Positions 1 to 6,581 of a DNA stretch of 13,462 bases are shown here, piece after piece. The position numbers and the translations under genes were made by a program. Under the pieces are notes generated by a model. That model was not told where the DNA came from. It searched no databases and worked only from the letters and a program-made list of their open reading frames with translations. Each line of letters starts with the position of its first letter. The first letter of the stretch is position 1. This DNA is from Acinetobacter sp. (GTDB lineage Bacteria; Pseudomonadota; Gammaproteobacteria; Pseudomonadales; Moraxellaceae): assembly GCA_030523805.1 (NCBI GenBank), contig JAUNHS010000004.1, forward strand, positions 1,931 through 15,392, written 5' to 3'.

Positions 1-20
1 ATGGCAACATAGGCAATATT

Positions 21-563
21 ATGGCAAAGCGTGTTTCAAGATTTCAACAACCAACGCAAAGCAAAACAAAAGACCATCAGCCACAAGGCGTGCGTATGGA
101 TAAATGGCTGTGGGCAGCACGCTTTTTTAAAACACGTTCCATCGCCAAAACAGCGATTGAAGGTGGTAAAGTTCATCTCAATGGCGATAAAGTAAAAGTC
201 TCTCGTGAAGTGCAAATCGGAATGCAGCTGACTATTCAGCAAGGTATTGAAAAGAAAACTGTGATTGTCAAAGCCTTGTCCGATGTACGTGGCTCTGCCC
301 CAATTGCTCAGCAGCTTTATGAAGAAACAGCCGAAAGTCTCGCCAAGCGTGAGTTACAAGCCGAACAACGTAAAATGATGAATATCATGTACAGTTCACA
401 TCGCCCAAGCAAAAAGGATCGTCGGGATTTGGGCAAATTTCATCAACAATATGATTTTGCTGATGATGGCAATGCGTGGTCTGATGATGAAGATGATTTT
501 AATGATTTAGACAATTTTGACGATACAGCGTATGCTGATGACGACGATGATTTTGATGAATAA
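21..563 (+). CDS. hslR: HslR-like S4-domain RNA-binding protein (Hsp15)
   Basis: 180 residues. Hsp15 binds free 50S subunits that still carry nascent-chain tRNA and helps recycle stalled ribosomes (family knowledge). The S4 domain begins near residue 25 with VRMDKWLWAARFFKTRS and continues through GGKVHLNG, then the family motif LYEETAES (residues 99-106) and RPSKKDRRDLGKF (128-140), where E. coli HslR essentially ends. Two things differ from E. coli HslR (about 133 aa): a basic 24-residue N-terminal extension, and a C-terminal tail (145-180) in which 19 of 36 residues are Asp or Glu. The ATG at 21 is preceded by an AGG (11-13) at suitable spacing. An internal ATG at 96 would remove the extension and start exactly at the conserved domain. 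The gene lies 74 bp upstream of recA on the same strand, but recA has its own promoter. Identity is firm; the exact start is less so. Confidence 0.88.
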   Translation: MAKRVSRFQQPTQSKTKDHQPQGVRMDKWLWAARFFKTRSIAKTAIEGGKVHLNGDKVKVSREVQIGMQLTIQQGIEKKTVIVKALSDVRGSAPIAQQLYEETAESLAKRELQAEQRKMMNIMYSSHRPSKKDRRDLGKFHQQYDFADDGNAWSDDEDDFNDLDNFDDTAYADDDDDFDE

Positions 564-584
564 TCCCCATTGTATATAAAACTA

Positions 585-593
585 TGCTACAAT
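585..593 (+). promoter_or_regulatory. recA promoter, extended -10 type
   Basis: TGCTACAAT is an extended -10 (TG-n-TACAAT) about 45 bp before the recA start. No good -35 sits 16-18 bp upstream; the TTGTAT at 570-575 is only 12 bp away. The recA ribosome binding site is GAGG at 624-627. No complete LexA-type palindrome overlaps the promoter. Assigned by inspection only. Confidence 0.5.
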
Positions 594-637
594 GCCTGCC
601 ATAAAAATTTAATTGATTTACTCGAGGTTAATCCAAA

Positions 638-1702
638 ATGGATGAAAATAAATCAAAAGCACTCAATGCCGCTTTAGCCCAAATTGAGAAAAATTTTGGT
701 AAAAATACCATCATGCGTTTAGGCGACAATACGGTGCAAGCCGTAGAAGCCGTATCTACAGGTTCATTATCACTAGATGTTGCACTCGGGATTGGTGGCT
801 TACCGAAAGGTCGTATTATTGAAATTTTTGGCCCTGAAAGTTCTGGTAAAACCACTTTGACTTTGCAAGTGATTGCACAATATCAAAAACTCGGTGGCAC
901 GTGTGCATTTATTGATGCCGAACACGCTTTAGACCCACAATATGCTCGTAAACTCGGTGTAGATATTGACAATCTTTTGGTCACTCAGCCTGACAATGGT
1001 GAGCAAGCCCTTGAAATTGCTGATATGTTGGTGCGTTCGGGTGCTGTTGATTTAATCGTGGTGGACTCTGTAGCCGCTTTAACACCAAAAGCAGAAATTG
1101 AAGGCGAAATGGGCGACTCACACATGGGCTTGCACGCACGTTTGATGAGCCAAGCCTTGCGTAAAATCACGGGTAATGCCAAACGCTCTAACTGTATGGT
1201 AGTGTTCATTAACCAAATTCGTATGAAAATTGGTGTCATGTTCGGTAGCCCAGAAACCACAACAGGCGGTAATGCGTTGAAATTCTATGCGTCTGTACGT
1301 TTAGATATTCGTCGTATCGGCCAAGTGAAAGATGGCGAAGATATTGTAGGTAATGAAACCAAAGTCAAAGTCGTTAAAAATAAAATGGCTCCTCCTTTCC
1401 GTGAAGCACAATTCCAAATCCTTTATGGCAAAGGCATTAACTATGTCGGTGAAGTGATTGAGCTTGCGACTGAACACGAAATCGTGAAAAAATCTGGGGC
1501 ATGGTATTCATACAATGGCGAAAAAATTGGTCAAGGTAAGAATAACGTGGTGCGTTATTTAGAAGAAAATCCGCAAGTGTTCCAAACCATTGAGCAACAA
1601 GTGCGTGATTTGGCATTGAATAATAATACCACTCCAGTGGTAGAACAATCACATGACGATGATTTTGACCCACAAGCACCCTTATTAGATGATGACTATT
1701 AA
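638..1702 (+). CDS. recA: Recombinase RecA
   Basis: 354 residues, full length. RecA forms ATP-dependent filaments on single-stranded DNA, catalyses strand exchange in homologous recombination and acts as co-protease for SOS-type repressors. Visible motifs: Walker [10 protein letters not shown] (65-73), catalytic Glu95 in [10 protein letters not shown], Walker [11 protein letters not shown] (139-148), loop L1 region [22 protein letters not shown] (starting at 155), loop L2 region with FINQIR and [15 protein letters not shown] (190-217), and [13 protein letters not shown] in the core. The C-terminus (from about 340) is acidic and divergent, as usual for RecA. GAGG lies 10 nt upstream of the ATG. 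recX follows after 181 bp. Sequence similarity favours Moraxellaceae; the C-terminal third departs from Acinetobacter RecA as I remember it. Confidence 0.99.
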   Translation: MDENKSKALNAALAQIEKNFGKNTIMRLGDNTVQAVEAVSTGSLSLDVALGIGGLPKGRIIEIFGPESSGKTTLTLQVIAQYQKLGGTCAFIDAEHALDPQYARKLGVDIDNLLVTQPDNGEQALEIADMLVRSGAVDLIVVDSVAALTPKAEIEGEMGDSHMGLHARLMSQALRKITGNAKRSNCMVVFINQIRMKIGVMFGSPETTTGGNALKFYASVRLDIRRIGQVKDGEDIVGNETKVKVVKNKMAPPFREAQFQILYGKGINYVGEVIELATEHEIVKKSGAWYSYNGEKIGQGKNNVVRYLEENPQVFQTIEQQVRDLALNNNTTPVVEQSHDDDFDPQAPLLDDDY

Positions 1703-1720
1703 TCATCATTCGTTCATGAC

Positions 1721-1835
1721 AAAGAAAACGTTTGGTTTTAAACAATATTCTTTAATTTTAATGAATGTAGGGGCGTATCACATACGCCCCAATATTCAAT
1801 TTTATTGATTTTGGTATCAATTGAACGTTTTCTTT
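1721..1835. repeat. 115-bp inverted-repeat block between recA and recX
   Basis: The ends are a perfect 12-bp inverted repeat, AAAGAAAACGTT at 1721-1732 and AACGTTTTCTTT at 1824-1835; as RNA the pairing could extend inward by about five more pairs using G-U wobbles. A long hairpin sits inside (1763-1797). CAATATTC is also present twice in direct orientation (1743-1750 and 1790-1797). No target-site duplication was found beside the ends. It could be a small MITE-like or REP-like element, or a structured recA 3' untranslated region. Confidence 0.5.
1763..1797 (+). terminator. Strong GC hairpin after recA; terminator/attenuator or REP-like palindrome
   Basis: GGGGCGTA (1770-1777), loop TCACA, TACGCCCC (1783-1790) form a perfect 8-bp stem. 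After an A-A mismatch it extends outward by six more pairs, GAATGT with ATATTC (one G-U wobble). The downstream tract AATTTTATT is only moderately T-rich, so termination is probably incomplete. This would allow low-level read-through from recA into recX, as known in E. coli. The core GGGGCGTA...TACGCCCC also resembles dispersed palindromic repeats seen in other bacteria. Confidence 0.5.
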
Positions 1836-1883
1836 ATTTGAACATCACCCACATCTCCACCAAGCACGCATTTTATTTTCACC

Positions 1884-2366
1884 ATGTGGCAACGCAAACG
1901 ACCTGAAGATATTGAAAAAACTTTAACAGGCACTCGCCTGCGTTCCTACGCATTTGCCCTACTTACTCGCCGTGAATATTCTAAACACGAACTCAGCGAA
2001 AAACTCAAACTGTATGCCATAGACCCTGCCGAAGTAGATGCTTTAGTAGCTGAATTTGCCGAATCAAATTACCAAAGCGATCAACGTGTAGCAGAAAGTA
2101 TGCTCGCCAGTCAAGTACGTAAAGGCAAAGGGCTACACCGTGTAAAGCAAGCACTAGAAGCCAAAGGTTTAAATAGCGACTTAATTGCCGATGATTTAAA
2201 AGATGTCGATTGGCTACAACAAGCCTACCAACTCAAAATCAAAAAATTTGGCACAGAAATTGCCAAAGACCCAAAAATCAAAGCCAAACAAATCCGTTTT
2301 TTACAATACCGTGGCTTTACCATGGACGTAATTTTAAAAGCAATTAAACATCAAATTGATGAATAA
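1884..2366 (+). CDS. recX: RecA-modulating protein RecX
   Basis: 160 residues, typical RecX length. RecX binds in the groove of the RecA filament and limits its extension and its recombinase and co-protease activities. The sequence is helical and charged with the family's three-helix repeats: the first contains RSYAFALLTRREYSKHELSEKL (about 20-41), the next DALVAEFAESNYQSDQRVAESMLASQVRKGKG, and the C-terminal part KQIRFLQYRGFTMDVILKAI. Position directly after recA supports the name. I see no clear ribosome binding site before the ATG and no convincing promoter in 1836-1883. Expression probably relies on read-through from recA past the hairpin at 1763-1797, giving a low level. Confidence 0.93.
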   Translation: MWQRKRPEDIEKTLTGTRLRSYAFALLTRREYSKHELSEKLKLYAIDPAEVDALVAEFAESNYQSDQRVAESMLASQVRKGKGLHRVKQALEAKGLNSDLIADDLKDVDWLQQAYQLKIKKFGTEIAKDPKIKAKQIRFLQYRGFTMDVILKAIKHQIDE

Positions 2367-2386
2367 ATGTCCTTTATTCATTTTGT

Positions 2387-2725
2387 TTATTCATCTTGTT
2401 CATATTGCCGATATTGCTCGCTTACATCTGCCCAATGGTGTAATGTGATTGCTTGCTGCTGATAAAATTGCTCAAAAAATGGATATGCCTGTGCAGGTTC
2501 ATCTACAAAATAACGATAATGTTGATAATTTTGCTCATCTAAATAATGCCGATATTCTACAATAAATTTCTGCCCCATTGCTGCCATTTGTATATAATCC
2601 AACGTATTCAATCTGCGTAAAACGACAAATTGCTCATCATCTATGGCATAGCAAATCAGATTGTGTAGCATATCTAAATCAATCGCTTCATCTATACGAT
2701 GCAAAGTGTTTACATAATTGCTCAT
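2387..2725 (-). CDS. Small hypothetical protein, acidic and rich in Tyr/Gln/His
   Basis: 112 residues; no family recognised. The protein has no signal peptide or membrane segment and should be cytoplasmic. It is acidic and unusually rich in aromatic and Gln residues in the second half (EYRHYLDEQNYQHYRYF, EQFYQQQ). Composition resembles a real soluble protein rather than random reading: mixed helical stretches, Leu/Ile spacing and no repeats. The start ATG at 2725 has a weak GAG-type ribosome binding site about 8 nt upstream. The gene converges on recX with only 20 bp between stop codons. A possible minus-strand promoter (TTGTCT, 16 bp, TATAAT) lies around 2797-2824. Probably a lineage-specific conserved hypothetical. 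Confidence 0.65.
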   Translation of the reverse strand: MSNYVNTLHRIDEAIDLDMLHNLICYAIDDEQFVVLRRLNTLDYIQMAAMGQKFIVEYRHYLDEQNYQHYRYFVDEPAQAYPFFEQFYQQQAITLHHWADVSEQYRQYEQDE

Positions 2726-2835
2726 ATTATTCTCATATTTTGGCTAAGGTTCGGCTATTTTCATCTGATTTCAATACAATTGACCTGTTCTTGTATTATA
2801 ATCACACTTTTCTTTAAGACAAAAGTCGTTTTTTC

Positions 2836-2863
2836 TTGCATATCGTTAAAATTTGCTTACAAT
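2836..2863 (+). promoter_or_regulatory. Probable sigma-70 promoter of the permease gene
   Basis: TTGCAT (2836-2841), 16-bp spacer, TACAAT (2858-2863). Transcription would start near 2870, leaving a leader of about 26 nt. A weak AAGA ribosome binding site precedes the ATG at 2896. The rest of the 2726-2895 gap holds a palindromic ATTATAAT that could serve a promoter on either strand; I see nothing else in it. Confidence 0.5.
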
Positions 2864-2895
2864 AAAACACTCTTTGCATAAAAATTAAGATCGTT

Positions 2896-4290
2896 ATGTA
2901 TTCTTCACATTCTCATCAACAAAATGCACCTTTAAAGCGTGCAATGTCTGCCCGTCATGTCATCATGATTTCATTAGGCGGTGCAATTGGTACAGGTTTA
3001 TTTCTAAGCTCTGGCGAAGTGATTGCCGATACTGGTCCTATTGGTGCTATTTTAGCCTATTTATTAGGTGCTGCCATTGCGTATATGGTGATGCTGTGCT
3101 TGGGCGAATTAGCCGTACATATGCCAGTATCAGGTTCATTTGGTGAATATGCCAGCAAATATATTGGGCCAGGCACAGGTTATACGATTTCATGGCTCTA
3201 TTGGATTACATGGACAGCAACGCTCGGCACAGAATTTACCGCAGCTGCCTTGCTCATGCAAGAATGGTTTCCAGATATTCCAATGTCTATTTGGACACTG
3301 ATTTTCGCTGCAACGGTGTTTATTCTCAACGTCAGCTCTACTCGCCTATTTGCCGAATCGGAATTTTGGCTCAGCTTGGTTAAAGTAACTACAGTAATTG
3401 CCTTTATTTTATTAGGTTTATTGGCAATTTTTGGTGTGGTTTCTTATCAAGGCTACGAGTCTGCTCCATTATTTAGTAATCTCACAACGCACGGCTGGTT
3501 TCCACAAGGTTTATGGCCAATTTTTACAACCATGTTGGTGGTAAACTTTGCCTTTAGTGGTGTGGAATTGATTGGTGTTGCCGCTGGTGAAACACAAGAC
3601 CCTGCAAAAAATGTACCGAAAGCCATCAATGCTGCGGTATGGCGTTTGCTGATTTTCTTTGTAGGTACGATTATTGTCATTAGTGCGTTATTGCCTTATC
3701 AAGAAGCTGGTTTGGGCGAAAATATCAGTAATAGTCCATTCGTTACGGTATTTACTTATATCGGCATTCCTTATGCTGAAGATATTATCCGTTTTGTGAT
3801 TATCACGGCATTACTTTCTGCAGCAAACTCTGGTTTGTATGCGGCATCTCGTATGATGTGGTCATTGTCTGACCGTGGTCAATTACCAAGCGTATTCTCA
3901 ACTGTAACGCCAAAAGGCACGCCTATTGTGGCCATTTGTGCGACTATGTTAGGTGGTGTGCCAGGTTTATTATCTGAGCAATATGCACCTGAAACCATCT
4001 TTAAAAACCTGCTTGGCGTTGCTGCATTTACCATGGTTATTGTGTGGATGAGTATTTGTTTAAGCCAATTCAACTTCCGTCGCCAATGGTATGCACAAGG
4101 CAAAACCAAAGCTGATTTGGCATTTGCTTCGCCATTGTATCCAATCTTGCCAATTTTAGGTTTTATTTGCTGTACCATCACAGGTTTGAGTATGGCTGCC
4201 GATCCTGAAATGTTGGTTGGTTTTATTTGCTGTATTTTGTTTATTTTAGCGTGCTATTTAAGCCATTATATTTTCTATCGTAAAAAATAA
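2896..4290 (+). CDS. Amino-acid permease, APC superfamily (AAT family)
   Basis: 464 residues, about 12 hydrophobic membrane segments, typical length for the family. These inner-membrane carriers take up amino acids by proton symport. The first segment has the substrate-backbone motif GGAIGTGLFLSSG (28-40), preceded by the family signature SARHVIMISLGG. Also present are LGELAVHMPVSGSF and the cytoplasmic-loop motif AGETQDPAKNVPKAI after a segment containing FSGVELIGVAAGE. The sequence resembles the lysine / S-methylmethionine / aromatic permease branch (LysP, MmuP), but substrate cannot be assigned by eye. The neighbouring metE region makes methionine-related transport imaginable but does not show it. 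The gene stands alone between its own promoter and a strong terminator. Confidence 0.92.
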   Translation: MYSSHSHQQNAPLKRAMSARHVIMISLGGAIGTGLFLSSGEVIADTGPIGAILAYLLGAAIAYMVMLCLGELAVHMPVSGSFGEYASKYIGPGTGYTISWLYWITWTATLGTEFTAAALLMQEWFPDIPMSIWTLIFAATVFILNVSSTRLFAESEFWLSLVKVTTVIAFILLGLLAIFGVVSYQGYESAPLFSNLTTHGWFPQGLWPIFTTMLVVNFAFSGVELIGVAAGETQDPAKNVPKAINAAVWRLLIFFVGTIIVISALLPYQEAGLGENISNSPFVTVFTYIGIPYAEDIIRFVIITALLSAANSGLYAASRMMWSLSDRGQLPSVFSTVTPKGTPIVAICATMLGGVPGLLSEQYAPETIFKNLLGVAAFTMVIVWMSICLSQFNFRRQWYAQGKTKADLAFASPLYPILPILGFICCTITGLSMAADPEMLVGFICCILFILACYLSHYIFYRKK

Positions 4291-4317
4291 TGCTTGATCG
4301 CAATCAGTAAGCAATTT

Positions 4318-4343
4318 AAAGGTGGGCTTTGGCTCACCTTTTT
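4318..4343 (+). terminator. Rho-independent terminator of the permease gene
   Basis: AAAGGTGGGC (4318-4327), loop TTTG, GCTCACCTTT (4332-4341) form a 10-bp stem with one G-U pair, ending in a run of five T (4339-4343). It begins 28 bp after the permease stop codon. Confidence 0.88.
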
Positions 4344-4436
4344 CATGCCTGATTTTTGTATATTATTCATCTATTAAGTTATGCAAAATATACTTGATCA
4401 TCACAATGTTTATACGTTAATTGCATCATTCATTGC

Positions 4437-4465
4437 TTGAATAATTTGCTGTCTTACTTTACACT
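4437..4465 (+). promoter_or_regulatory. Probable sigma-70 promoter of the lipoprotein gene
   Basis: TTGAAT (4437-4442), 17-bp spacer, TACACT (4460-4465), giving a leader of about 32 nt before the ATG at 4504. The remaining intergenic sequence from 4344 is AT-rich with no other structure that I could find. Confidence 0.6.
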
Positions 4466-4503
4466 TTCGCCATCTTTTTTATCGCAATTTTATGGATTGA
4501 CCA

Positions 4504-5415
4504 ATGAAATTAAAAACGCTTTCTCTACTTGCCGTCGCTTCTGCTTTAGTTGCTTGTGCTGCTCCACAAAAGCAAACCACAACAGCTGCACCAGTCGCAG
4601 CACCTAAAGCAAATACGGTGATTTATCAAGAACCAAAAATTTCAGCACCATTTTATGCTTTAAATCCGTTCCAATACGATGCTCCACCTGTATTTGAAGT
4701 GGCATTACAACAAGCAGCAGCTGCACCTGTACAAGCAGTTAATGTAACAACAGCAGAACAAACAACGCATACTTTAAACACCAATAAATTGATTGTACCG
4801 ACCACCAATAGCAAAGCCCGTGCTACTCGTTTTGCAGTGATGGCAGGCGATCAAGAATTAGACGTAACAGAAATTGATGACTTTTTAACGTTATTGGAAG
4901 GTAAGGCTCGTCATTATCCTTCACAATTCACTAGCCGTAACGAACGCCGTGGCTATGAGCAAAAATTAAAACAAGTCATTGCTCAATTAGATCCTTTGGC
5001 AGTTAATCCAAACGCATCATTTGATATTTTATTGCGTGCGTATAAAGCCAATGTTATGGCTCGTAACTTGGATTTAGGGCAAGTCTATAGCACCAAATCT
5101 TTAACTTATGCTCAACGCTTGGTAGCCATTGCACCAAATGATGGCGAAGTGAATTTATGGTTTGGTTTCTCTTTGGCTGAAGGTGGTGCTCAAAAAGAGT
5201 CTATCAAATATTTGCAAAAAGCGATTGATGCCAATGTACAAGAAGCCTATTTATCTTTAGCCAATGCCTATTTAGGTATGGAGCAAAAGAAAAATGCAAT
5301 TACCACGTTAAATAATTATAAAACCAAATATCCAAGCGAAGCCGCTGTTGTAGCTCGTTTGGTTGATGAAATCCAACACAAAAGCCGTTGGAATGTTTGG
5401 CAGATTTTAAAATAA
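4504..5415 (+). CDS. Outer-membrane lipoprotein with C-terminal TPR-like repeats
   Basis: 303 residues. The N-terminus is a lipoprotein signal peptide with lipobox LVAC (15-18). Cys18 would be lipidated and the residue after it is Ala, so outer-membrane sorting is expected. Residues 19-105 form an Ala/Thr/Gln/Pro-rich low-complexity linker. The folded part starts near 108; residues about 200-275 contain helix pairs of tetratricopeptide type (AQRLVAIAPNDGEVNLWFGF, ESIKYLQKAIDANVQEAYLS, LANAYLGMEQKKNAITTL). TPR lipoproteins usually serve as periplasmic protein-binding scaffolds in envelope assembly, but no specific role can be read here. It is a single-gene unit facing trhO tail to tail. I do not recognise a named orthologue. 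Confidence 0.88.
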   Translation: MKLKTLSLLAVASALVACAAPQKQTTTAAPVAAPKANTVIYQEPKISAPFYALNPFQYDAPPVFEVALQQAAAAPVQAVNVTTAEQTTHTLNTNKLIVPTTNSKARATRFAVMAGDQELDVTEIDDFLTLLEGKARHYPSQFTSRNERRGYEQKLKQVIAQLDPLAVNPNASFDILLRAYKANVMARNLDLGQVYSTKSLTYAQRLVAIAPNDGEVNLWFGFSLAEGGAQKESIKYLQKAIDANVQEAYLSLANAYLGMEQKKNAITTLNNYKTKYPSEAAVVARLVDEIQHKSRWNVWQILK

Positions 5416-5429
5416 TCTGACCGAACACA

Positions 5430-5461
5430 AAAAAGGCGATGAATGATTTCATCGCCTTTTT
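5430..5461. terminator. Bidirectional terminator between the lipoprotein gene and trhO
   Basis: Stem AAAAGGCGATGAA / TTCATCGCCTTTT with loop TGAT (5444-5447) and A/T runs on both sides, so it can end transcription from both convergent genes. Confidence 0.92.
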
Positions 5462-5482
5462 GATGGATTATTTGAATACAAA

Positions 5483-6415
5483 TTACAAACGCTTTTTCTT
5501 CGCTGCTGCAATTTGTGATTGACGCATACGGAAACCATCTTTTTGTTTTTCCGATGTTTTATCAATACAATATTTGCACGATACACCATGTTCATAGCTG
5601 TCCAAAGCCACTTCATCTGGCGTTAAAGGCCAACCACAAGCATGGCATTTGACATTTTCGCCTTCTTGCATACCATGCGTTACAGCAGTACGACCATCAA
5701 ATACAAAACACTCGCCTTGCCACAAACTTTGCTCAGCTGGCATTTCTTCTAAATATTTCAGCACACCACCTTTTAAGTGATACACTTCTTTAAAACCTTC
5801 TTGTAGCAATAATGATGTAGATTTTTCACAGCGAATACCACCTGTACAAAACATCGCCACTTTCTTGTCTTTATGCTGCTCTAATTCTTTACGCACATAG
5901 TCAGGAAATTCACGGAATGTTTCTGTTTTTGGGTCAATCGCCCCTTTAAATGTACCTGCTTTATATTCATAATCATTGCGTGTATCAATCAAAATCACAT
6001 CATCACGAGAGATTAATTCATTCCACTCTTGTGGGTTTAAATAATGCCCCACCAAATCTCGTGGCTTCACTTCCACGCCTAAAGTTACAATTTCTTTTTT
6101 CAGCTTAATTTTCATTTTGCGAAATGGTTTTTCGCTGCTTAAAGACTCTTTATATTCCATTTGTGTAAAGCCTTCATTGAGCAAAAATTGATGAACCGTA
6201 TCAATCGCATGACGATCGCCAGCCACCGTACCATTAATGCCTTCATTTGCAACAATCAATGTGCCACACAAATTAATCGTTTTGACCAAATCCAATAAGC
6301 GTTGTTGCAAATCGGCAGGGTCTTGAACTTCTTTAAATTGATAAAGTGCGGCAACAGTCCAATGGTTGCTCGCTGCCTGTTCTACAGGTGCAAGCTGTTC
6401 TACAGTAGCGTTCAT
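5483..6415 (-). CDS. trhO: tRNA uridine 5-hydroxylase, rhodanese type (TrhO/YceA)
   Basis: 310 residues from the chosen start. TrhO makes 5-hydroxyuridine at wobble position 34 of certain tRNAs using O2, a precursor of cmo5U/mo5U (established for E. coli YceA). N-terminal acylphosphatase-like part with VANEGINGTVAG (about 55-66); central rhodanese domain (about 125-225) with LIDTRNDYEYKAGTFKGAI and the active-site loop MFCTGGIRCEKS, Cys190 being the likely catalytic residue. The C-terminal segment has two CxxC pairs (257/260 and 280/283), possibly a zinc site, and a basic tail ending AAAKKKRL. The ATG at 6415 has GGAG (complement of 6424-6427) 8 nt upstream; an in-frame start 18 codons earlier (6469) would add an unconserved hydrophobic stretch and is unlikely. 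Confidence 0.93.
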   Translation of the reverse strand: MNATVEQLAPVEQAASNHWTVAALYQFKEVQDPADLQQRLLDLVKTINLCGTLIVANEGINGTVAGDRHAIDTVHQFLLNEGFTQMEYKESLSSEKPFRKMKIKLKKEIVTLGVEVKPRDLVGHYLNPQEWNELISRDDVILIDTRNDYEYKAGTFKGAIDPKTETFREFPDYVRKELEQHKDKKVAMFCTGGIRCEKSTSLLLQEGFKEVYHLKGGVLKYLEEMPAEQSLWQGECFVFDGRTAVTHGMQEGENVKCHACGWPLTPDEVALDSYEHGVSCKYCIDKTSEKQKDGFRMRQSQIAAAKKKRL

Positions 6416-6449
6416 GAAGATCACTCCAAAGTTAAAATAAAAATTGAGT

Positions 6450-6462
6450 GCATATAATATGC
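6450..6462. promoter_or_regulatory. AT-rich palindrome upstream of trhO, possible operator
   Basis: GCATATAATATGC is a perfect 6-bp palindrome around one central base, 35 bp upstream of the trhO start and overlapping the best -10-like hexamer on the minus strand (TATTAT). A related GGCATATTTT follows at 6465-6474. No regulator can be named. Confidence 0.3.
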
Positions 6463-6532
6463 GTGGCATATTTTACCTTGTTTTTTGTATTTTGGCGAGA
6501 ATGACGTAAAAAAATTATGGATTTTAGAGCAT

Positions 6533-6558
6533 AAAAAAGCCAACATTGCTGCTGGCTT
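6533..6558 (-). terminator. Rho-independent terminator of sppA
   Basis: On the minus strand: AAGCCAGCA, loop GCAA, TGTTGGCTT (9-bp stem, one G-U pair) followed by a T run (A tract 6533-6538 on the plus strand). It lies 24 bp after the sppA stop and separates sppA from trhO. Confidence 0.85.
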
Positions 6559-6581
6559 CTTTTCGTTTAGCGTAAACGGAT

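Noticed and set aside
570..585. LexA/SOS-box-like TTGTATATAAAACTAT upstream of recA
   Set aside because: Only the left half resembles a LexA box; the right arm (CAG) is missing, and Moraxellaceae generally lack LexA.
1689..1709. ATGATGA/TCATCAT hairpin around the recA stop codon
   Set aside because: Short, AT-rich, no T run; partly due to Asp codons at the RecA C-terminus.
2359..2381. Hairpin ATGAATAAA/TTTATTCAT at the recX end as a terminator
   Set aside because: The stem is purely AT-rich apart from one pair and both genes simply end in Asp-Glu-stop codons (GATGAATAA), which explains the inverted repeat.
2780..2802. TTGACC and TATAAT as a permease promoter
   Set aside because: The spacer is only 11 bp, too short for sigma-70; the pair at 2836-2863 has correct spacing and lies closer to the gene.
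6343..6352. Haemophilus-type DNA uptake sequence (AAAGTGCGGC; similar AAAGTGCGTT in the metE terminator)
   Set aside because: Only near matches to AAGTGCGGT, two in 13 kb, one inside trhO; chance level and wrong family for that signal.
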